From NCBI RefSeq assembly GCF_009765975.1, contig NZ_LMUJ01000048.1, positions 218,504-282,503 on the forward strand: DNA of 64,000 nucleotides. Reading direction: 5' to 3'. The notes under the pieces were generated by a model. It saw nothing but the letters and a program-made list of their open reading frames with translations. It searched no databases and was not told where the DNA came from. Of the stretch, positions 1 to 10,500 are shown one piece after another; the first letter of the stretch is position 1, and the number at the start of each line of letters is the position of its first letter. A program made the translations under genes and the position numbers. This stretch comes from Acidisphaera sp. S103. GTDB lineage: Bacteria; Pseudomonadota; Alphaproteobacteria; Acetobacterales; Acetobacteraceae.

Positions 1-575
1 GCTGCCACGCGTACCGCCCAGGGTTCGATATCGGTCGCCAGCACGGGCTGGTTCATCAACCGCGCCGCCGCCATCGCCAAAATCCCAGACCCCGTGCCCA
101 TATCCAAAATCCGCGACGGCCGGCGGCGCGCGACGGTTTCCAGTGCGACTAGACACCCGCGCGTGGAACCATGCTCGCCGGTTCCGAACGCCAGTCCGGC
201 GTCCAGCGTCAGCGTGATCCGGTTCGGCGTCTCCGGTCCGGTCAGATGCGTGCCGCGCACCGCGAACCGCTCACCGATCAACTGTTCGGGGAACGATGCG
301 TAGGTCCGGGCCAACCAGCCATCCGCTTCGGTTGGCGAACGCTCCAGCACCGGCGCTTCGCCGGTCATCACAGCCGCCACCGCCAGGGAGGACGCCAGTT
401 CAGCCTCGTTGACGCCGACCTGCTTGACGCCCTCGACCCGCCAGATGCCGGTGTCGTGGTTACGGAAGAAACCAACCGTTTCGCACGCGTTGGCCAGGGC
501 GGCTTCGTAGGCCTCCAGTGCGTCCTCCGTCACGCTGACGGCGACGGTTTCCAGCGGGATCGGATGATTGGCCAT
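1..575 (-). CDS. prmA: Ribosomal protein L11 methyltransferase, C-terminus cut by window edge
   Basis: SAM-dependent enzyme that trimethylates ribosomal protein L11 in the cytoplasm. 191 complete codons are visible; the gene runs off the left edge, so the C-terminal part of the methyltransferase domain is missing. The family signature FGTGEHGSTRGCL begins at residue 130, and SAM-binding motif I, DMGTGSGILA, begins at residue 158. The N-terminal half matches the L11-recognition part of PrmA. The start is the ATG at 575-573, preceded on the minus strand by an AGAGAG ribosome-binding site. It lies 62 bases downstream of the UvrD-like helicase stop on the same strand, so the two may be co-transcribed. 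Identity is secure from the two motifs. Confidence 0.93.
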   Translation of the reverse strand, partial: MANHPIPLETVAVSVTEDALEAYEAALANACETVGFFRNHDTGIWRVEGVKQVGVNEAELASSLAVAAVMTGEAPVLERSPTEADGWLARTYASFPEQLIGERFAVRGTHLTGPETPNRITLTLDAGLAFGTGEHGSTRGCLVALETVARRRPSRILDMGTGSGILAMAAARLMNQPVLATDIEPWAVRVA

Positions 576-637
576 AAGAACTCTCTGTTTGATCGCGTGA
601 TTCACGCCTTCCGGCCTCCGGCCTCAGACGATCACGC

Positions 638-2839
638 TCAGGCACGCTCCACGAAGCGATCCAGCACGCGTTTGTCGCCGGATGTTTCGAAATGCACGTC
701 CAGCTTGTCGTCGTCGACCGCATTGACCGTGCCGTAGCCGAATTTCTGGTGGAACACCCGCGCGCCCACCGGAATTTTGTCAGCCCGAGCGGGACGTCCG
801 GGTTGCTCCCAGACGTCGATCACGCGGGGCGGGCGGGCGATCAGCGGAAACTGGCCGGAGAACGCTGTCGCCGCGTTGATCCGGGCGGTTCGAGACCCGC
901 CAATCTGCGCCACATGTGCGTCGGGCAGTTCTTCCAGGAAGCGGCTGGGGATGCTGACCTGCCAGTTCGCATAAATCCGCCGATTGGCCGCATGACTGAC
1001 GATCGCCCGCTTCCGCGCTCGGGTCAGACCGACATAGGCAAGGCGACGTTCTTCCTCCAACCCCTTGTTCCCGCTTTCATCCATCGACCGCTGGTTGGGG
1101 AAGACGCCTTCCTCCCACCCCGGCAGGAAGACAGTGTCGAATTCCAGTCCCTTCGCGCCGTGCAGGGTCATCAGGCTGACCTTGTCGGTGTCGGATCGGT
1201 CCTCGTTCTCCGTCACCAGCGCGACGTGATCGAGGAATCCGGCCAGCGTCTCGAAATCGGCCAGGGCGCGAACCAGTTCCTTCAGGTTTTCCAGCCGGCC
1301 GGGGGCCTCGGCGGATTTGTCCTGCTTCCACATCTCGGTGTAGCCGCTTTCGTCCAGCATCGTGGCGACGGTGACGACGTGGCCATCGACCGCCAGCATG
1401 TCTCGCCAATGGCCCATGTCGCGTAGAAGCGCGCCGATCGCCTCCTTCACCTTGCCTTTCAGGCCGGCGGTTTCCACCAGGCGGCCAGCAGCCACGGACA
1501 GCGGAACCTGCCACGCGCGGGAGGCTTCGTGCATGGTCCGCAGCGCCGATTCGCCGACGCCGCGGCGGGGCACGTTGACGATCCGCTCGAACGCCAGATC
1601 GTCGGCCGGCTGCACCGTGGCGCGCATATAGGCGATGGCGTCGCGGATTTCGGCGCGTTCGTAGAACCGCAGGCCACCGACCACGCGATAGGGGATACCG
1701 ACCTGGATCAGCCGTTCCTCAAAGGCGCGGGTTTGGAAACCGGCGCGGACCAGGACAGCCATCTCGGCCAAAGGATGTCCGTCGCGGCGCAGTTCCTCGA
1801 TCTTGCCGGCGACCATCTTGGCTTCTTCGTCGGAATCCCAGAGTTCGACGACGGAGACTTTTTCGCCGTCCTGGGCGTCCGTTCGGCCCGGGCGCAGGGT
1901 CTTGCCCAGCCGGCCCTCATTGTGAGCGATCAAGCCGGAGGCGGCGGCGAGGATGGAGGCGGTGGAACGATAGTTGGATTCCAGGCGGACGATGTGGGCG
2001 CCCTCGAAGTCTTTTTCGAAGCGCAGGATGTTTTCCACCTCGGCGCCGCGCCAGGAGTAGATCGACTGGTCGTCGTCGCCGACACAGCAGATGTTCTGGT
2101 GGCCCTGGGCGAGCAGCCGCAACCACAAATACTGCACCAGGTTGGTGTCCTGGTACTCGTCCACCAGGATGTAGCGGAACCGGCGATGGTAGTCGGCCAG
2201 CACGTCCGGCCGGGTCCGCAGGATCTCCGTCATGTGCAGAAGCAGATCGCCGAAATCCACCGTGTTCAAGGTGCGCAGGCGGTCCTGATAGGCGGCATAC
2301 AGCGTCTGGGCCAGGCCGTTGGCGAAGTCGGAGTCTTCGTTCGGGGTAATCCGCGCCGGGGTCAGGCCGCGGTCCTTCCAGCGCTGGATCACCGCCATCA
2401 GCGCCGCCGGCACCCAACGTTTGGTATCGATCCGTTCCGCCTCCATCACCTGCTTCAGCAGGCGAAGCTGGTCGTCGGTGTCCAGGATGGTGAAGTTGGA
2501 TGCCAGCCCGACCTGTTCGGCATGCCGGCGCAGCATGCGGGCGCACAAGGCGTGGAATGTCCCCAGCCACAGGCCCTCCGCGGGTTCGCCGAGGAGGGCG
2601 GAGACCCGTTCGCGCATCTCGCGGGCGGCCTTGTTGGTGAACGTGACGGCCAGCACCTGGTTCGGGAAGGCGCGTTTGGTCAGCAGGATGTGGGCGAATC
2701 GCGTGGTCAGCACGCGGGTTTTGCCGGTGCCGGCACCGGCCAGCACCAGCAGCGGGCCATCGACAGTTTCGACGGCCGCGCGCTGCTCGGGGTTCAGGCG
2801 GGTCAGGTAGTCTTGGGGAAGAGCGGATGAGGTCTGCAC
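638..2839 (-). CDS. uvrD: UvrD/PcrA-family ATP-dependent DNA helicase
   Basis: Superfamily 1A 3'-5' DNA helicase acting in nucleotide-excision and mismatch repair. With a GTG start at 2839 the protein is 733 residues, the usual UvrD/PcrA length. Walker A GAGTGKT is at residues 35-41, followed by the Walker B motif VDEYQDTN, a GDDDQSIYSWRGA motif III region and the late motif LMTLHGAKGLEF. The C-terminus ends in a small basic/aromatic domain (GARVFHQKFGYGTV) typical of PcrA/UvrD. The frame stays open upstream to an ATG at 3016, but that extension is low-complexity and unlike the family; the conserved region begins at LTRLNPEQRAAVE. The GTG lacks a strong ribosome-binding site, so the exact start is uncertain. 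Confidence 0.92.
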   Translation of the reverse strand: MQTSSALPQDYLTRLNPEQRAAVETVDGPLLVLAGAGTGKTRVLTTRFAHILLTKRAFPNQVLAVTFTNKAAREMRERVSALLGEPAEGLWLGTFHALCARMLRRHAEQVGLASNFTILDTDDQLRLLKQVMEAERIDTKRWVPAALMAVIQRWKDRGLTPARITPNEDSDFANGLAQTLYAAYQDRLRTLNTVDFGDLLLHMTEILRTRPDVLADYHRRFRYILVDEYQDTNLVQYLWLRLLAQGHQNICCVGDDDQSIYSWRGAEVENILRFEKDFEGAHIVRLESNYRSTASILAAASGLIAHNEGRLGKTLRPGRTDAQDGEKVSVVELWDSDEEAKMVAGKIEELRRDGHPLAEMAVLVRAGFQTRAFEERLIQVGIPYRVVGGLRFYERAEIRDAIAYMRATVQPADDLAFERIVNVPRRGVGESALRTMHEASRAWQVPLSVAAGRLVETAGLKGKVKEAIGALLRDMGHWRDMLAVDGHVVTVATMLDESGYTEMWKQDKSAEAPGRLENLKELVRALADFETLAGFLDHVALVTENEDRSDTDKVSLMTLHGAKGLEFDTVFLPGWEEGVFPNQRSMDESGNKGLEEERRLAYVGLTRARKRAIVSHAANRRIYANWQVSIPSRFLEELPDAHVAQIGGSRTARINAATAFSGQFPLIARPPRVIDVWEQPGRPARADKIPVGARVFHQKFGYGTVNAVDDDKLDVHFETSGDKRVLDRFVERA

Positions 2840-3372
2840 GCAATTGGATATAAGGCACTTCGGGGAGGGACGGAAATGTGCGTTCCACCAAGCTGCGGCA
2901 CCTGCATCCACGGCCTCCGTTGCATTTCGGAAGGCGAACACAGATCGGCCAGCGGTCGTCCCTTTGCCAGAGGACGGTAGCATGGTCCCGCCTGGCCTGC
3001 CGGTTCGGATCGGCACCCGAGCGCATCGGGCATGGGGAGGTGACGGGTACCGTCCGCCGGTTTCGCCGAGGTGCCCGGCATCATGCTCGCACGGTGTAAA
3101 GCGTTAGCGCGGGTTGTTCTGGGCATGGCGTGCCAGCCTGCCGCGTGTCACACGGCGTCGCTGGTTGGAACCAGGCGCCCCACACCGGGACATAAGGACA
3201 AAATCGGCTACTGGAAGGCCGTTCCCCGGATTCGAGACCCAACAATTTCATCCAATCAGGCGTCGTCCACACTTTCAGGGGCTGGCATGTTTGTCGCCGG
3301 CTGAGAGTCGGAATTTTTTACACTTCGCAAGTGCCTCGGCATCATCGATCAATAATTTCAACAAGTTAAAAA
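2840..3372. other. Intergenic region without a convincing gene
   Basis: About 530 bases between the divergent helicase and PEP-CTERM genes. Short open frames exist on both strands but have no ribosome-binding sites, no recognisable domains and no consistent coding character. The last 80 bases (about 3310-3372) are visibly more A+T-rich and lead into the sigma-54 promoter. The helicase promoter must also lie here, but I could not pick out a convincing one. Confidence 0.6.
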
Positions 3373-3389
3373 CTGGCATAGCCCTTGCA
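3373..3389 (+). promoter_or_regulatory. Sigma-54 (RpoN) -24/-12 promoter
   Basis: The sequence CTGGCATA-GCCC-TTGCA fits the RpoN consensus YTGGCAYR-N4-TTGCW at every defined position. The invariant GG is at 3375-3376 and the GC at 3387-3388. It is on the coding strand 51 bases before the ATG of the PEP-CTERM gene, with an A+T-rich upstream stretch (3340-3372). Sigma-54 control has been proposed for PEP-CTERM genes in several bacteria. An enhancer-binding activator site was not identified. Confidence 0.7.
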
Positions 3390-3440
3390 TTGAACCTGCC
3401 ACGCCTAAGACGCTGCCCACATGGTACCTGGAGAGATCGG

Positions 3441-4130
3441 ATGAACCCCTACAAAGTCGCCCTTGTTGCAACGACCGCACTCGTGGCCAGCAATTCGCTG
3501 TCGTTCGCGAACGTGGTCGCGCAGACCGCAACCTTCAGTGCGTTGACCGACTGGGGAACGACACCCCAAACCCCCAACTTCACGCCGACCCAAAGCCTTG
3601 GTTTCGCGGGGTTCAATACCAGCCTTGGGACGTTGAACAGCATCACCATTACTATCACCGACAGCGTCAATGGCTCTCTTAACCTTAAAAACAGTGGCAC
3701 CGGCTCGACGAGTGTCACCGGCAGTCTGTTGAACACGCTAAAATACTCCTATCCGAACCTCGCGCAGAAGTCGATTACCCTCGCCAGTTCGTCCTTTTCC
3801 GCGACGCTGGGAGCGGGAGCGAGTTCGGGTTTTCAGCCTGTCTCCGGTACCACGACCAGAAATGCGACCGTGAGTAGCGATCTCGCGGCGTTCGAGACGG
3901 CGTGGGCCGTCACCGCCGGCGACCTCGGGCAACTAACCATCGGCTCTGGCAATAGTAACGGTATAGCTACCTACACCGATACGGGCACACTGACGATCGT
4001 GGCAGACTACAACTACACGCCTGCGGCGCCTCCTCCTCCGCCGGGGGTTCCCGAGCCCGCCACTCTGTCCATCCTGGGAGCCGGTTTGACGGGCCTCGGC
4101 CTGCTGCGCCGCCGCCGGAAGTCAACCTAA
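3441..4130 (+). CDS. PEP-CTERM-anchored secreted protein (choice-of-anchor E type)
   Basis: A 229-residue exported surface protein of unknown function. It has an N-terminal signal peptide (MNPYKVALVATTALVASNSL, then SFA). The body is rich in Thr, Ser, Asn and Gly and beta-strand-like, resembling choice-of-anchor E proteins. The C-terminal sorting signal begins at residue 203: VPEPA, then a hydrophobic stretch, then RRRR. This is the signal recognised by exosortase (XrtA/EpsH), which removes the tail during export in exopolysaccharide-producing bacteria. The ATG at 3441 follows GGAGAG at 3430-3435. The open frame extends upstream but lacks a signal peptide there. No exosortase gene is in the window, so it must be encoded elsewhere. 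The terminator at 4152 and the sigma-54 promoter suggest a monocistronic, inducible gene. Confidence 0.85.
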   Translation: MNPYKVALVATTALVASNSLSFANVVAQTATFSALTDWGTTPQTPNFTPTQSLGFAGFNTSLGTLNSITITITDSVNGSLNLKNSGTGSTSVTGSLLNTLKYSYPNLAQKSITLASSSFSATLGAGASSGFQPVSGTTTRNATVSSDLAAFETAWAVTAGDLGQLTIGSGNSNGIATYTDTGTLTIVADYNYTPAAPPPPPGVPEPATLSILGAGLTGLGLLRRRRKST

Positions 4131-4151
4131 ACCAGATTGGCTTAGCCACAC

Positions 4152-4187
4152 AAACGGAGCGGCCCTTCATCCGAGGCCGCTCCGTTT
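4152..4187 (+). terminator. Strong hairpin terminator after the PEP-CTERM gene
   Basis: A perfect 13-bp inverted repeat (AAACGGAGCGGCC at 4152-4164 and GGCCGCTCCGTTT at 4175-4187) flanks a 10-base loop, 21 bases after the stop codon. The arm ends in TTT and is followed by T-rich sequence. The A/T ends make it potentially bidirectional. Confidence 0.85.
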
Positions 4188-4558
4188 AGTATGTTTAGGT
4201 TGTGTGTCGGATATCTTTTTTCGCCGATGATTGGCTTGACCAGACGCGAGATCGTCCGGTGGGTGGACTGGCCGCGCCCAGTGTAAAGAATTCCGACAAG
4301 CTGAACGTGGTTTCATAGTGTCTTCGAATTTTGCCTCGGTCTCGTGGCCGAACTTCACAAAACAACCCGCCAACCGTCGAACAAGACCAGGTCGATGGTG
4401 GCCCGCCGCTAATCATCTGCAGCGTTCTCGCGACGTCAACATATCCGCGGTTCCCGCTCACAACTGACAAGTGATGTCCGGGTCAGGCGCGCATTTCAAT
4501 TGATTGCCAGACCCTCTAGAACGGCACGCGACAACCGAATGTTCATGCGCGACTCCCT
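4188..4558. other. Intergenic region upstream of the sulfotransferase gene
   Basis: 371 bases with no supportable gene. Minus-strand open frames across it have no ribosome-binding site or recognisable domain. The promoter of the four-module sulfotransferase gene should lie here; I see no clear -35/-10 pair. Confidence 0.6.
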
Positions 4559-7500
4559 ATGACCGAAGCAAGCGATACGGCCACCGACATCGATGCCGGG
4601 TTGGCGCACCATGAAGCCGGTCGGCTCGCCCAGGCGGAAGCGCTGTACCGCAGGGTTCTGGAACAAGAGCCCGATCACCCTGATGCGCTCAACCTGCTCG
4701 GTGTCATCCTGCAAGACACCGGCAATCTGACTGAGTCGATCGCTGTCCTGTCCCAGGCTGTGGCCGCCGATCCGGAATTTCCCGAGGCATTCGCGAACCT
4801 CGCCCGTGCCCAATGCGCCGCCGGCGATCCGGCGGCCGCGAAACGCAGCAGCCAACGGGCGATTGAGCTGGACCCGGACCTGGCCGAGGCACACCTGCAA
4901 CTGGCCCGATCCCTGCTCGCACTGCAGGACGATGCGGCCGTCGTGATTGCCGCGACCCGGGCGGCAGCCCTGGCACCGGATTCGGCGGACGCGTTGCTCT
5001 TTCTCGGCCATGCCCAAGGCAAGTTGAAAGACTATCCCGCCGCCGCTGCTGCCTACCGCTCCGCCGAGCAACTGGCTCCCGACCGCTACGAGGTGGTGTT
5101 GAACCTCGGAATCATGCTGGCGGAATTGAATCAACTCGACGAAGCGACCATTTATTGCCAGCACGCCGTGACCCTGAAGCCGGACCACGCCAGCGCCTAC
5201 GTCGCCCTGGGAGGGGTTTTGCGGCGATCGGAAGACTTTTCCGGTTCTGTCGAAGCCCTGAACCAGGCCGTCGAACGCGCACCGGACCATCTGGAGGTCC
5301 GGCTGCAACAGGGCGACAACTATGCCCTCATGGGGCGATTTGACGCCGCTGCTGATTGTTACAATCAGCTTCTCGCGCTGGATCCCGCATCGTCGGATGC
5401 GTTGAGCCGCCTGGCCGCGATCGGCAAACTGCCTGACGCGGCAAGCGCGCATGGCCTGTTGCAAGCGACCCTAAACGACCCGGCCAGATCGGAGATCGAG
5501 CGGTTGTCGGCAGGGTTTGCGCTGGGCTCGCTGCTGGACAAGGCCGGCAACTACGAAGCCGCCTTTGCGACGTACGCTGCCGCCAACCGGCTGGCGCTCG
5601 AATCGTTTGCCGTGTCCGCGGACAGGTTCGACCTCCCCCAATTTCGGCGGCGGCTCGATCAGCTCAGGACAGCCTTTGTTCCCTCTGCCCTTGAAGCGAC
5701 GGCGGGCTGGGGGAATCCGTCCGAGGTTCCCGTCTTCATTGTCGGCATGCCGCGTTCGGGAACCACCCTGGTCGAGCAGATTTTGGCCAGCCATCCAAAG
5801 GTCCACGGGGCAAGCGAGCTGAAGGATATGTTCGAGATCGCCGGGCGCCTGGAAGGCGACGCACCAGGACTCTCGCCGGCCACCTGGGATCCCGCCGCCG
5901 TTCGGGACCAGGCCGCGGCCCAACTCGCGCGGTTGCAGGCACTCGGCGGATCGGCGGATCGGGTCATCGACAAGCTGCCCGACAACATCATGCAGCTTGG
6001 CCACATCGCCGTGTTGTTCCCGAATGCGCGGGTCATCATTTGCCGTCGCGATCCACGTGATGTCGGTCTGTCGTGCTTCTTTCAACGCTTCCGCGACGGC
6101 ATGGCCTGGGCGTACGATCTGACGGACACGGCGGCGCGGACGTCCGAGATCGAGCGGCTGGCCGATCACTGGCGCAATGTCCTTCCCCTGCGGATGGTGG
6201 AGATCAACTACGAGACACTGATTGGCGATCTGAAGGGCGAAAGCCGTCGCCTGATCGACTTCCTCGGACTCGAGTGGGATGACGCCTGCCTGTCATTTCA
6301 TGAAACCCAGCGGGCCGTGCAGACAGCAAGCTTCTGGCAGGTGCGCCAGCCGCTCTATTCTTCTTCCGTCGGACGCTGGCGGCATTATTGCCCGTATATC
6401 CAGCCATTGCTGGATGGACTGACAGGTCTGGTCGCGACCGACGACACGCAGCTGTCGGTGCCGCGGATTTTGGCCGAGGCTCGGTCTTTCCTGTTGGCGG
6501 GCCATATCGAACCCGCGGAATCGGCCTACCGCCTGGTCATCGAACGTCAGCCGGACAACATCGAAGCCCTTCACCGCCTCGGCCAACTGGTCCGTGGCCG
6601 AGGTGACCCAAGGCAGGCTGCGTCCTTGCTTCGCCGTGCCGCCGCCGGCCGGCCTGGTGACGGTGAATCGTTGGTTGAGTTGTCCCGCGCCTATCGCGCG
6701 ATGGGTGATTTTCACGCATCGGCGGAAACCGCCAGCGAAGCGGTCGCGCTGAACGAATCTGACGCGGCGGCTCAATTTTTGCTGGGAAGTGCCCGGCTGG
6801 ATCTGAATGATCCGGTCGGCGCGACAGAACCGCTGCAACGCGCCATCGCGTTGGCCCCCGAATTTGCCGACGCTCAGCACTATTTCGCCATGGCCTGCAT
6901 GCGGTTAAAAGACTTTCGATCCGCTGCCGCCGCGCTGCGGGAAGCGGTACGGCTGAATCCGGACGACGCCGAGTACCTGACGAAGTTCGGCCGGGTGCTG
7001 TGCGAACTCGACGAGTACACCGTGGCTCTGCCCAGTCTGCGTCGGGCGGTCGAGTTGGCACCCGCGGATGGCCGGGTCCACCTGGCCTTGGTTACCGCGT
7101 TGTGGGGCGCGCGGGACGTCGCGGCGACCGAGGTGGCGTGCGATAAAGCCCTGCTCGTCGCTCCGGACACCGCCGAACTGTGGGTGCATAGCGGCTATTG
7201 CAAGGCGGCACGCGGCCGGTTTGCCGAGGCGGCGGATTGCTACCGTAAAGCAATCGCCCTCGAACCGGACCTCGACTCACCGCTTTATGGGCTGGTTTCC
7301 GCCGGTCACCTGGCGGAGGTTCAACCGGACGCCGCACGGCTGCGTAACGTGCTTGACGACCCAGGCAAGGCGCAGCGTGAGCGGGCTGGCGCGGGCCACG
7401 CTCTGGGCGAACTGCTCGATCGCGCCGGCGATTATGACGCGGCCTGGGATGCGTATGCGGCCGCCAACCAACTGGCTCGCGCATCGCATCAGGCCACCGG

Positions 7501-10500
7501 CCGCGCATTCGATCCAATTGCCCTCGATGCATATGTTGAAACGATCATCGCGAATTTTCCGCCCGGAACGTTCCCGGCCACCACAGGTTCGGGCAATGCG
7601 TCCGATCTTCCGGTGTTCGTGGTCGGCATGCCACGGTCCGGCACGACCTTGGTCGAGCAAATCGCCAGCAGCCATCGGACTGTCTTTGGTGCCGGAGAAC
7701 GCGACGACATACGCAACATCGTCGTTCGGCTACAGGCCGGTCAGGCCGATCCACGGCCTATCGCCTGGGACCCGGCCGCCATTGCCCACGAGGCAGCGGC
7801 GCATTTGCAAAAGCTGCGTCTTTGGGGGGGAGACGCCACACGGGTCATCGACAAGTTGCCCGACAATTTTCAGTGGCTCGGGCCTATCGCGATGCTGTTC
7901 CCGCGTGCCCGGGTCATCATCTGCCGCCGGGATCTCCGGGACGTCGGCCTATCGTGCTACCTGCAGCATTTTGGCGACAATTTGCCGTGGGCGACCAGCC
8001 TCGCCGATATCGCTTGTCGGGCGCAGACCTTCGAACGGTTGGTGTCGCATTGGCGGGCCGTGCTGCCGCTGGATATTCTGGAAGTGCAGTACGAGGATCT
8101 GGTCCATAATTTGGAGTTCGAAAGCCGGCGCCTCATAGAATTCCTTGGATTGGAATGGGATCCCGCCTGCCTCGCGTTCCATGAGACCGAACGGGCGGTC
8201 ACGACAGCCAGCCAATGGCAAGTACGCCAGCCATTGTTCACCAATTCGATCGGCCGCTGGCGACACTATAGCGGGCATTTGCAACCCTTGCTCGCCGGAT
8301 TGGCCGGACTGGTACCGTCCGACGGCGATGCGGATTGGGATTCCCTGGCCGCCGAACCAGCGGCGGCGCTGACAATCGCGGTGTCTCATCACCGCGGTGG
8401 CCGCCTCGACTATGCGGAGCCGATCTACCAGGCGTTGTTGCGGCGCGATCCGGATGATGCGGCCACGCTGCATCTGCTCGGACTGCTGCGGCTGGATCGT
8501 GGACAGCCGGCGGAGGCAATTGCGCTGATCACCCACTCCCTGGCACTGCGGCCCAATGTCGCAGCCGTGCTGGCTGCCCTCGCCCGTGCCCATTGTGCCG
8601 GCGGTGATGCCGAGGCCGCGGTCGAGGTCGCCCGGCAAGCGGCCGGTCTCGACCCGAACCTGCCCGAGGCATGGGCCGCGTTGGCAACGGCACTGACCCG
8701 CCTGAAGGATGACGAAGCCGCCACGCAGGCGTGGCATGCGGCGCTGGCGTTGAAACCCGGTGACCCGGGATTGCTGATCGATTTCGCGGGATCGCTCGTC
8801 CAGCTCGATCACCTTGATCAGGCGTTGGCGACCTATCGCCAGGCCGCTTCCCTGGCACCTGGCGACCCGCGTGCGCTGTTTGGTGTCGCCCATGCCCAGT
8901 TGCACGCCGGGGACGCCGCCACGGCGGCCGACACGTGCCGGCACGCGCTTGAGACGATGCCGGATTGGTCGAGGATGTGGATGTTGCTGGCCAATTGCGA
9001 GGCCATGCGGGGCCGGTTCGATGCCGCGGCCGAAGCCTACCGACGCACCTTGGCGCTCGAACCCGGGTTGATTGACGCGTTCCATGATCTTGTATCGATG
9101 GAGGGGCGCTTCGACGACATTGCGGCGACGCATGTAGCACAGAACGTGCTGGAGGACCCGGCCCGGCCGGTAAGGGACCGCGTCGCGGCGGGATTCGCGC
9201 TTGGAAAAATCCACGACCGGTCGGGCGCGTATGATCAGGCTTTTGCTGCTTTTGCGCTAGGCAACCGGCTGCTGCGTGACGATCGTGCGGCACGCGGGTA
9301 TGTCTTCGATCGAAACCAGTTTCGTGCCCTGGTGGACCGGCAGATCGCCGCGATCAATCGGCAGACGTTCGCCGTCACGGCGGGATGGGGTAATCCGTCC
9401 GAGGCGCCCGTATTCATCGTCGGAATGCCACGCTCCGGTACCAGCCTGGTGGAACAGATCGCCGCAAGCCATCCGCTCGTGTTTGGTGCTGGCGAGCAGA
9501 GTGAGATTTTTCACATTCTGACGACACTGGACGGCGGGCCGACCGTCCGCCGTCCCGCCGTCGCCTGGGATCGGGAAGCCGTGCGCCGCGAAACGCTCGC
9601 GCACGTCCGATACCTGCGTGGCCTCGGCGGCGACGCTGTCCGGGTCATCGACAAGCAGCCGGACAACATCCAGTGTCTCGGCCAGATCGCCGTGCTGTTC
9701 CCGCATGCGCGCATCGTGGTCTGCCGGCGTGACCTGCGGGACGTCGGCCTGTCATGCTTTTTCCAGTATTTTCGCGAGGACGAACTGACCTGGCCCGACG
9801 ATCTCGTGGACTGCGCGTTCCGTGCCCGGGAAGTCGAACGTCTGATGGACCATTGGCGCAAGGTGCTGCCGTTCCCCATCCTGGAGATCGACTACGAGAC
9901 CCTGATCGCCAATCCGGAAAGCGAAAGCCGCCGGTTGATCGACTTCCTCGGCCTGGAATGGGATCCGGCGTGCCTCGCTTTCCATGAAACGGAACGGACC
10001 GTGATGACCGCCAGTCACTGGCAGGTGCGTCAGCCGTTGTATGCGAGTTCGGTCGGACGCTGGCGCCATTATCGCCGGCACTTGCAGCCCCTGCTCGCCG
10101 GACTGGCTGGACTGGTTCCCTCAGACGGCGATGACGATTGGGACTCGCTGGCGAGTGACCCGGCGACGGCGCTGGCCATCGCGGTGTCCCACTATCAAGG
10201 TGGTCGGCCCGACCATGCGGAGCCGATCTACCGGGCCGTGCTGCGGCATAACCCTGACGATCCGGTCGCGCTGCATCTGTTGGGGTTGCTCGTGCTGGAT
10301 CGGGGAGACCCGGCGGAATCGATCGCATTGATCACCCGCTCCCTGACGCTGAGACCCGACCTGGCTCCGGTGCTGGCAGACCTGTCGGGGGCTCACCGCG
10401 CGGCGGGCAATGCCGAACCAGCGGTCGAAGCAGCCCGCCATGCGGTGGCCATCGACCCGGCTTTGCCTGTCGCGCTGGTGCAACTCGGCTACGCACTGCT

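Noticed and set aside
1529..2830. Long plus-strand open frame (433 codons) inside the helicase gene
   Set aside because: It is antisense to a protein with intact UvrD motifs and reads as Gln/His-rich sequence typical of reversed high-G+C codons.
4496..5464. Minus-strand frames across the start of the sulfotransferase gene
   Set aside because: Shadows of the TPR repeats on the other strand; the plus-strand frame explains all of the sequence.
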